In this document: positions 45,001 to 56,093 of the stretch, piece by piece | Layout: each line of letters begins with the position of its first letter | Numbering within the stretch: position 1 is the first letter of the stretch | Source of the DNA: Ursus arctos | Lineage: Eukaryota; Chordata; Mammalia; Carnivora; Ursidae | Assembly (NCBI RefSeq): GCF_023065955.2 | Contig: NW_026622986.1 | Span: 12,735,848-12,799,847 of the forward strand | DNA: 64,000 nucleotides | Direction of reading: 5' to 3' | Notes under the pieces: model-generated | What the model was told of the DNA's origin: nothing | The model's database searches: none | The model's input: only the letters and a program-made list of their open reading frames with translations | Position numbers and translations under genes: made by a program

Positions 45001-48000
45001 TAAATTCTTTCACAAAGCCTCGTGCTTATCTCAGAGTAGGCTGCATTTCCTCGTTCCAGTTCATCCTACACACAGCAGGTGAATCCTCTTCCTCGTGCAT
45101 CACTTCCATCGTGCCCATCCTGTGTTCATTACCTTTGCTATCCAGTGAATGCCTGATCAGAGAGCATTCTGCTAACACCGCTCACTGACCCCATTCCCCA
45201 TAGGCCTCACCATAGGTCAGCTTTCAGGATCACACGCCGATCGCCAATCACACGTGGAAGAAATTCCAATGAGAACTGTCCTCCCTCCCCATCACTCTGA
45301 AAGTCTATGTCTGCCCCTTTTTTAAAAGTTAACTCTCAGCTCACCATCTTATGAAGTCTTTACCACATAACCCCAACTTTTAAAAAATTATTTTTTACTT
45401 TAACCTCCTTAGTGCTTTATTTCCCACTGTTTACCATTAATTGCTCTTTCTTTAAATGTGAGAGTTTCTGTAGTTGGATGGTGTGTCTACAGAGCCTCTA
45501 TCCTTACCACAGGTCTCAAAGCATATTCAGCTCCAGTTGGTTGAGACCTACTTTCTTCCAAGAATATTTATCAGTGGTATTCTGTCCTCCTAAGGCCTGG
45601 GGAAAAGTCCCTTTCCATCTGTTTCCAACATGTCCCTTCCCCTACTTTTCTAAAACTCTCAGATCTTGCACCAGATTATATAAGAATTCCTACTTAGAAA
45701 GCTAATCATGTGTTTGGGTCTGACTTTATAGCTAATCTGTGAGGGTAGAAAACACATTTTTCTCCTTTTATTTTTTTTGGGGGGAGGTGGTGGGGGAGAA
45801 ATTCAACTTTGTTGAGGTATAACTGACAAAATTGTAAGACATTTAAAGTGTACAACGTGATGGCTTGATATATGTATCCCTGGTGAAAGGATTTCCTTTA
45901 TCAAGTTAATTAACACATCCATCACCTCACCATAATTACCCTCTTTGATATTGTCATTGAGAACATTTACATTCTACTCTCTCAGCAAATTTCACTTATA
46001 CAATAGTGTTATCAACCATAGTCACCATGTTAGGTACATTAGATGCTCAGGCCTTATTCATCTTTACCACTGAAAGTTTACACCCTTTCGCCAGCCTCTC
46101 CCTATTTCCCACACCCCCACCAAGCCCCTGACAACCAGTACCCAAATATCACTCTTAAAAATGACCTCCTTTCAGTTTTTCCAGGTATAAATTGTTTTGA
46201 TCATTACCATGATTTCCCCCATCAGAGTCCTTAAATGCACTGGAAGACCAAGATTTAGATGCTCTCATGGCGGATCTGGTGGCAGATATAAGCGAGGCTG
46301 AGCAGAGAACAATCCAGGCACAGAAAGAATCCTCTCAGAATCAGCATCATGCAGCATCCCTGGAGGTACCAGATTTCAGCGGTGCAGTGGCTTTTGGTTA
46401 TGGAGCAAATGTCACTGCAGTTAGTGTTAGCCAATATGAGGATGACTTACCACCTCCACCAGCTGATCCCATGTTAGACCTTCCTCTGCCGCCACCACCT
46501 CCTGAACCTCTCTCTCAGGTAAGTGTGAGGGGCAAAGATGGCAGGGCTCTTGACCTCTGCTACCCACGATCTTTGACTTTCTTCAGAATGACAGTTACGT
46601 TCATAAGTATCTGGAGTTCTGAGATACTTGAAAAACGAGGATACTGAGTATGTTCGTTGCAAAGCCAGAGTCCTCCATAGAAGACACATTGGTGGGTATA
46701 AAGAACTTATTGGGGCCGTATTCAGGAGTTATTATAGCTTGGCTAAAATTTATATTCATATGCAACATTCCCTGATAATACTCAACCTTTTGGGATAATG
46801 TTTAATTAACTTGGCATGAACTGTGGAACTGATATATACATGTCTAACCCGGTACATAAAGAATTGAAAGCATGCCTTACATCTTGATTTAATTAAATGG
46901 AATTTTGTTGAATTTGGCAGCTCTGTTCAGTAGGGCAAAGATACCTATGAGTCATTGGTAGCGTCGTAGTTGGGTGGGGCAGTTGTTGTAGACCAGGCAG
47001 GTGATGAGTGCTCGGTATTAATAAATTTCTGAACACTGGGAAGCCATACATCTGGGAAATTCATATCATCATTATTTGGGACATTAACTTATAATATGTA
47101 TCTCATAAAAGTAAAAGGAGCACTTTTAAGGAATTTTCTTATGGTAAGCCACTTGAAAAATATTTTAAAGAACCCAGCTCTATTTCCACATCTGTTATAC
47201 TGTGTAATGATGATCAGTATTCATAAAATGACCCTAGTCACCCTGAAAGTTCCTACAGTGCTTTTTGAATGAACAAATATTAAATATAAATCAACTATTA
47301 AGTCATACTCTGTCATGCTCATTGTTCTATTGAGTATTTATTGTAGAAATATTACTTAAAAATTAGTGATCCATGTAGAGCAGAGACTCTTTTATTCCCC
47401 AGCTTTATTTTATAATTGACATATAACACTGTATAAGTTTAAGGTGTATAACGTGATGATTTGATACACATGTATACTGCAGTATGATTACCGTAACAAG
47501 GTTAGTCACACCTCCATCACTCCACATTACCTGTGTGTCTGCATGTGTGTGCATGCACATGTATGTGGTGAGAACACTTAAGATGTACTCTCTTAGCAGT
47601 ATTGTTAACTACAGTAACCACGCTGTACTTCATTAGATTCCCAGAACTTATTTGTCTAATAACTGGAAGTTTGTACCCTGCGACCAACATCGTTCCATTT
47701 CCCCACCCCCTCCCAACCCTGACAACCACCATTCTACTTTCTGCTTCTATGAGTTCAACTTTTTTAGATTCCGCATGTAAGTGAAATCATATGGTATCTG
47801 TCTCTCTCTGACTCCTTTCACTTAGCATAAACTCTTTGGTTCCATCCATGTTGTTGCACATGGCAAGATTTCATTCTTTTTTATGGCAAAATATATTCCA
47901 TTGTATATATACCACAATTTCTTTATCCATTCTTCCATCAATGGACGCCTAGTTTGTTTCCATGTCTTGGCTTTTGTGAATAATGCTGCAGTGAACACGG

Positions 48001-51000
48001 GAATGCAGATCTCAAGAGAGTGATTTCATTTTCTTCGGATATATACCCAGAAGTGGAATTTTTGGATCATATGGTATTTCTATTTTTAGTTTTTTGAGGC
48101 ACTTCCGTACTGTTTTCCATAGTGGCTGCACCAATTTACAATCCTACCAACAGCCCAAAGGGGTTCTCTTTCTCTCCACCTCCTCCCCAACACTTGTTTT
48201 CTCTTGTCTCTTTGACAACTGCCATTCTAAAGAGCAGAGGCTCTTAGTGCAGTGTCCGTGAAGATTTCAAGGAAGCCATGATTTCCTGAAAGTATATGCA
48301 AAGTTGAACGCACATGTAAAGCTTTATGGGCTTCATGGTTTTCAACATATTCTTAAAGGGGTTTGTGTCTCAAAAAAAAAATTAAGAATCACTGGTTTAA
48401 GAAGATATATGTCTGCTTCCAAGTAATTAGAATATAACCAGAACAGCTCATTTCCTCATCATTTTAAACAGGCAGGAGAAAACCGAATGGGAGGAAATCA
48501 GAGAGGGAGACAAACCAGAGAGACTCTTGACTCCGGGAAACAAACTGAGGGCTGTGGAAAGGGAGGTGGGCGGGGAGATGGGGTGACTGGGTGATGGGCA
48601 TTAAGGAGGGCATGTGATGTGATGAGCAGTGGGTGTTATACGCAACGAATGAATCATTGAAAATTACATCAAAAACTAATGATGTATTTGCTATTGAATT
48701 TAAATTTTAAAAATATAAATAAATAAATAGGTAGGAGAGCCTTAATAAACCTAGTCTTAGAATATTTACTTATAAAAATCAAAGGGCTTTTAAGCTCATA
48801 AAATGTTTCGGTCTCTTTTCTGCCTACTCATGTGTGTTTGTCAAGAGTTTTCTTGCTAAATTATAAGTTGAAGTTTGAGTCTAAGTCTTAACTTTCAGGA
48901 AGTTAAGTACCCCTTTAGGAATCAAATAAAAACTAGGAATTCCAGAAAACGCACATTGATCCTGAAGAATGTGTATAATTTCAGGGGCTGCTCAAATCCC
49001 TTGAGAGCCGCCAGCAGATTCCTGAGGTTAGACCCAAGTTTTGAGCCACTCAGAGATTTCTGTGGACTACATATGTGAAGCTCTTTTAGAGTCGTCATTT
49101 TATCTTTGAAGTTACTGTTTCTAAGATATGAAGGGTGACTGCCTTCATCTTTGGGCTGAAGATTTTTGTTCTAGTCATTTAAATTCTGAAAATCAAACAT
49201 GTGAAATTTGGTGCCTCCTAACCCAGCCTTTTGTCAACATAAGTAACTAAGACATTAGCCATGGCATGGGTAGTTCCTCACTGCTATTCTCTAGTGGACT
49301 GTGTTGAATGTCTTGCTGTTTTACAGGAAGAAGAAGCAGCCCAAGCCAAGGCTGATAAAATTAAGCTAGCATTGGAAAAACTGAAGGAGGCCAAGGTCAA
49401 GAAGGTAAACGGAATCACTTATGCATGGGGCAGTTAAATTAATAACATGGTACTATCCTGAATGATAAAAAGTAAATAAAATTTCAAGTGGTGTTTTCCA
49501 AATAGTTGTAATTTTTAAAAATTTTAGTGCAAAGATAACTACACGGTTATTCGTTCTGTGACATCAGTTAGCTTATTTGTGACTGATAAATCGGGACCTA
49601 TGTTACTGCAAATGTGGAAGCTTCCAAGTGTCCACTCCCAGGGCTCCCTCCCCTGGGGGCGCACCCTCTTGGGTTCTGCTCATCTGTCCTGTAATAGCAA
49701 GTGGTGCCACCTTCTGGACCTGCCTTTACTGGGTCAGAGCTCAGCTTCTGTTGGCCTCGCCTTAGCATTTCCACGATTGCTTTTGTGCAATTTTCATAAC
49801 CCCTGAAGCAGCCTCCAGCCCTGCTGCCCGCCCTAGATGTCCTGGTTATGTCCTGAGATCCCAAATGTTGTTTTGGCTAGCGCTCTGGGTTCAAAGTTGC
49901 ATAAATTTTGAGTGACCTGCTTAATCCTATTTTCCCAATAAGCCAGCAATTTTATTGAGTGTTTTCTGTAAACTATAGGTTTTCCAAGAACACATATATT
50001 ATAACAGAAACACATGTATTTAACCTCAGTAGAAGCACATACCTAATAACAGGTGTTAATAATAGTTAATTTGATTACTTAGGAGAAAGATGAAACAGTC
50101 TTATTTCAGTTCCTGAAGCATGTATCATGTCTGAGACCACGTAAGAACTTTTTACTTCTAGTTGGGTGAAGAGCATTAGACTTTATGTTCCTACAGCACC
50201 TCTCATGGTTCCTTGGATGAAGGTGTTCAGTACATCTTCAATGATAGTAAATAGTCCTTGTCTATCCCTGGATCCAGGCGTTGAGGGCCTTCCCAGATCA
50301 GTCTGGTCCCATTCATTCTAAACATGCATGAACGTTTTTACCATTATTCTTCCCAGTTCTCTACATGTGATTAAATCCTGTGGTCAGTTACTGAAATCAC
50401 ACGTCCTCGGCTGCCTTGCCCTTCTCTCCCCTCGTATTCACCTTATTACGCCCTAAATCCAGCTCTCCTCCCGCTCTCCTGGGCTCTCAGCACTTTCTGG
50501 GCTCCCCAACAGCGCACTCACTCACCCGCTAACCGCTAACTGAGGAAACAATTTCTATCTGTCCTCTCCTTTAAAACCTCCAATACCTCTTTCCTCATCC
50601 ACATTCTTTCAGCTAATGACGTTGCTGCCCGTGGCACTGAGAAAATAGAAGCACTCAGAAGGAAGGGTCCATAAGCTCCTGACACATTTACCTTCCTGCC
50701 TTCCTGCACCTGAGACAAATAATCCAGTCTTTCCTGTTACTGTGGATGAACTGTCATGTTTCTGTGTGTGCTCCAGTTCCCGTCCTATCTTCTTATGCCT
50801 CCCATGCTAAAGTCTCCTACGGCACCCCATCTCACACAGAAAAGCCCAATCCTCACAGCAACTTATAGCCCCTAAGTGGTCTGGCTGCCCACTGTGCCCC
50901 AGCACCTACCCCAGTCTCACTACCTGGTCTCACTCTTCAAACACTCCTGTATGCCCTGGCCTCAGGACCTTTGCACTTTATGGTGCCGTGCCTCGAAAGC

Positions 51001-54000
51001 TCTCCCCCAGATTCCAGTGGGTTTTCTCTGTTCCTCCCCTAGGAGGAACACCTGCTCAGTAAGGCCTTCTCTATCTGGCATTGCACATGCACCCCCAGTA
51101 CTCCCACCCCTTACTACTTTCTTTTTCTCTTCAGTAATCATCACCATCCATCATGATATTCACTCTACTTGTTTATCATATTTATTGCCTACCTCCCCTC
51201 CCCACCCCCACAGTTGTTCTTCCGAGAATTTTTGTATTTTCTTCCCTGATGCATCCCCATCTCACAGAACAGGTGCTAGGTTTACAGAGGTAAACCAGTT
51301 CAGATGTGGCCCCTGCCTATGTAGAGTTAAATTCTAGAGGGTGAATAAGTGTTAGGAAGAAAGTAAAGCAGAAAAAAGTGATGGCGAGTGCCCGAGTCAC
51401 TTCTAGGTGGACCTAGTGATGGGGAGGCCTCTCTGAGAGGAAGCACTTGAGCAAAGCTCTTGGCAGCAAGAAGAGGCCAGCTCCCCAGGGGCATAGTGGG
51501 GGAGCATCCTGGGCAGGGCTGTGTGGCCCTTGCTCAGGGAGCCATTGAGTAGGAGGGAAAGTGGAGGAAGATTTGAGGTCAGAGAGGCAGGCCAGGCCAC
51601 ACAGCCTCACAGACCCAAGGAAGAGTCTGGAATATATTATAAGTGCATTGGGAAGCCATTTGAAGGTTTTTAATTGGGGATAGTATCTGCTTTTTAAAGA
51701 TCATTCTGGCTGCTTTGTGGAGAATGGATTGTAGGGGGAAGGAAGACAAGCAGGGTGGCCTGTCATCCAGAGCAGTAGCTCACCATCCATAAACGTGAGC
51801 TGCCCTGAGTCACCGAATTTACCTGTAAGATAAAAACACAAAAGGAAATGAGTAAAAAGAAAACTCGTAATTATTTAAACTATTTTAAACCACTGGATTG
51901 TTTATAAAAAGGGGGCCACATTGGCTTTATTTTCAGAGGGGAAGTGAAAAGAGAAGTTGTTAGATAAAAAGGTAGGACCATTAGCTTATTCAGTCGATTT
52001 GCTTCAGCTGGTGGTCAAGAGACCGGTAGGAGATTGCAGCTGTTTCCTGCAGTGTATCAGAAAGCTAGAGAACTTCTCCATAACTTAGGTGGGTGAATTG
52101 TAGCAGTGAACACAAAGCACAACCTATTTTCATTCAACAAAGAAGATGTAAAACAGAAGCCACTCTCATCGGTGGCAAAAGAGAGAAAATTAAGAAGCCA
52201 AGTTGTATATTTGGTCTGATTTCAGATGCTCCGAATGTATCTCTTAAAACAAAAGCCTATGAGCATAACCGAGACATACTTGCACATTACTGAAGTAACT
52301 AAGATGCGCTCATACATAACGTGCGACGTGGAAATCAAGTCTGTCTGCAGTACTTGGCCCTCAAGTCTTCTGTGGGGTGTTGACATCAGTTTGGATTGCG
52401 AATGATGTACACAGCTTACGTTACAAAGCTTTTTGGAACAGGAAACTCATGAATTTCATGTTTGTTCGTTTGCTTTAAAGCTCTGTGACACAGGAAAACA
52501 ATTCCATGTGTACATTTTAACATAGAAGCAGAAAAGTATAGAAGATTTAGGGCTAGGATATTCTTTTTATTTAACAACTTGCAAAAGAAAAGGGAGAAAT
52601 TATAAAAATCATAAAGTCTTTACTGTAACAGATTAGAAAGGGGAGGTTTGATTCAATCATTCTACCCCCTACGAAACAGCGTAGATATGAAAAGCGTTCT
52701 GCTTGCAGAATCATGTAACTGGGATCTAACAATATTATGTGCTGGTATAGCTCCTCTTTAGCTTGTAAATGTGACAGAAGCTGTGAAGAATAGTAAATAT
52801 AACTTCTTCTTGCTAAAAGTCGCCAGCCTTCTCTTGTTTTTTTTTTATTTTCTAAGTTCTGTAATTGTAGATATTCATAACTGCATGTGGATTAAATTTA
52901 GTTTGCAATTTCTGCCAGAAAAAATTAAAAAACAGCCTTTCATCACTGCTGAATTATGTGGTTTAGGTTTTTGTCTCTATATAAAAACAAAACAAAACAC
53001 AAACATATGTTTTATTTTCTCAAGAATACCTATGCAAAAATGAAATGTGGTCAAACATCATTAAATTTTTCCATCGGGGAAATTAAGTCTTCTCAATCCT
53101 AACATTGGCAGTGTTTCTTAGGACACGTAGCTCCTCTATAGTAATAATTCTCAGCAGAGAGCAGTGGATATGCCTTCCACACACAGAAAATAAGTCATAG
53201 TAAAGCCCGCTATTTGAGGATTTTCTGTTTTTCTGTGCAACGTTCCATGCTTCATTTCTCAGGTCAGAGGAGTGTATCTTTGACATTGTGGCACTTGGGC
53301 CTATCATTTTAAATATATCAAAAGACAAACATACAATACAAAAAAAAAAAAAAAGCAACTATCCAACAAGAGGTTTCTGGGCTACAGGTTTTTTAGGTTT
53401 TCAAGGGAGAAAAAAGTATTCTTCAGACAAGCCTGGAGTAGAGGTCTAATTTGAATGATCCTGGGGAGAAGGTGATGGGTATTAAGGAGGTCACATATTG
53501 CATGGTGCGCTGGGTGTTATATGCAAATAATGAATCATGGAACATTGCATCAAAAACTGGGGATGTACTGTGTGGTGACTAATATAACAAAATAAAAATT
53601 ATTTTAAAAAATGGTGAAAACAAAACAAAAAAAGAAATGCACGTTTACTACCCTGATGTCTGTGTGCAGGTGTTGAGAAGAGAAGGCATATGCGAGTGCT
53701 TCAATTTGTGGTCCCTGCCAGACCGTCACCCAGATTTCTATCTCCACCCAAACCCTCTGTTGTTTTCTGTAACTCTGCATAACAGTCCACAGAGACTGCG
53801 CTCCTCATTCTGTTCACTGCAGAACGTGTTCAAGATCAGATCAGGTGGAAGTGGGACAGGAGGTGCAGTTTCTCAGCGGCTCAGAACCTAACCCAAACTT
53901 TTGGGGAGGAAGAAATGTTACCAATTGTTATGGCCTCTCCAGTCCATCTATTCACATTTTTAATAGTGATAAGTTTCACTTGTGAGTAGCCAGCACCAAC

Positions 54001-56057
54001 CCTAGACAAACAGAATAGGCAGAATTTGTCCTTAACTATTTCACACTTCTCTGTTCAAATTAGAAGAGAAATGTAAGCAAGAGTAGTACCAGGTGGTTCT
54101 GGCTGACGATGTTTCCAGGCATTCTCTGCTGGTGGGTACAGTGTGTGTAGTTACAGGCACCGCAGCCTGATGGTCAGGCAATGTTGTCCGAAAAGGGAAA
54201 GGCAACACTTCCTTCTGGCATTGCATTCAAAGATAGACTCTAACTTGACTGACTGTAACTAAACCCACTTCCCGCTTAATTAGGTAGGATCAGTGATCTT
54301 GGTAAAGAATAAAATAAAAGCACAGGTCTTCCTAGAAGGAGTTGTAGGAAATCGTCCCTAAGCATGCGTGTAGTAAACTAAGGCTTAGTGGGCCCATTTC
54401 CAGTGTTCCTTTGAAGACTGGATATAAAGTACCGTTTTAACCGGTAGCACTCATGAATAGCAACTACCATAATTAGAAATACACTACAAATACACAGGTG
54501 TCAGAGAAAATCCAGACCCTAACTGTATGATGTCATGAATTAATTCTGTTATAGTACATCCGAATCATGGTCTCTCTGGGTGGGGGAGTCAGAAGATTTA
54601 ATAACTTTGCCAAATTGCCTGGGAAAAAGCAGTGAAATCCTATGTCCTTATTGAAGATAAGTAAACTCTGCTCTCATCAAACCCTCCAGATTTGCAATGA
54701 GATAATGACCAATTTGACTGTGAAATCAGTACAGTAGAATTTTTATAAACTGAAATGAAAAGTACATTTGTTCACTAATTTGCCTGCATGCCTCCATAAT
54801 AGCTGGTTTCTCAGTCTTCGTTCATTCTGCTTAATCCACCTCTAATCTCAAACGTGTTCTGCTGTGCCATTGCCCGTTCGGCCTCCGTAAGACCTCACAG
54901 TGGTGCTATGTCGCTTGTACTCTTGACCTTCAGAAGAACTGTAAAGTAACCAGCTTGGGCTTGCCGAACCCTTGGGTTACATGAAATAGGACTCAGCTCC
55001 AGCTAAGCAAAAGAGATGAATTTATTATAGATACACTTTCAATCAAGACATGCTTCTGGGCTCCAGGATGAACCTGGACAAGTGCCAGAAAGATGTCATG
55101 AAAGCAGGAAGTCAACACTTCTTTGATTCTGTTTGTTTTCTGTCTCCTTGACCAGAATGCAGAGTGTCTGAAGGCTGGGCAAGGACTTTATTATGTGTGG
55201 GGTTTTTTTGTTTTGTTTTGTTTTTGTAAATTGGTTTCTCTACCTCTATATTCTTAGCACGTTAAACAAGTACTGAGCATATGAGTTCATACTGAGTGAC
55301 TTTGCAGGACACATTCTTACTTAAATTCACAGAAACAATAGCAACTTTGAAACCTTAATCTCCATGGCCTTCTCCCATTGCTGAAATTTACTGGCTGCTC
55401 TGTGGCTCTGTCCTCAGCTTGTTGTCAAGGTGCACATGAACGATAACAGCACTAAGTCACTGATGGTGGATGAGCGGCAATTGGCCCGAGATGTTCTAGA
55501 CAACCTTTTTGAGAAAACCCATTGTGACTGCAACGTAGACTGGTGTCTTTATGAAATCTACACAGAACTGCAAATTGGTAAGTCCCATCCCCCGTGATAG
55601 ACTGTGCTCCAAAAACCTGCGGGTTTGCTTTATGATGGGTTTTGGTGTATTATTAAGAAGAATTTGGTTCAAGGCTATCAAGACTTGCCATAAATCACTC
55701 TCCTTACGTCAGATTCAGTGCTTGCCTCTTCATTTCTCTGTGGTGAAGAGACTCGGAGTGTTGCAAGTGGCCATACCTTGGGGGATGTCAGCATTATTAT
55801 TGCCACTTCTCTAGTGGTTCCATAAGGAAAAGAAAGTGACAGGATGATACCTCTTACTACATGCTTAGCAAAGTGAGCAGATTGTGAGAGGGCCTGGGTA
55901 TCTGTAGCTAATATCTCTGTAGAGTTTTCTTCTTTAAACTATAGCATAAGTCTACCACATATCAATGTTCATTTCCCCTTCCACCATCCCCACTCACTTT
56001 GTCTAGTTGAAGAAGCTCAGCCCCAAAGAGCAGAAGACAGTTGGTAAAAATTGATGG

Positions 56058-56093
<36 letters not shown>

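Noticed and set aside
46267..46647. 126-codon frame starting at an internal ATG as an independent gene
   Set aside because: The first part is APBB1IP exon 3 in frame; it runs through the donor at 46518/46519 into intron sequence.
50876..51337. 153-codon plus frame as a possible gene
   Set aside because: It follows the sense L2 3' region and runs over the junction into an inverted L2.
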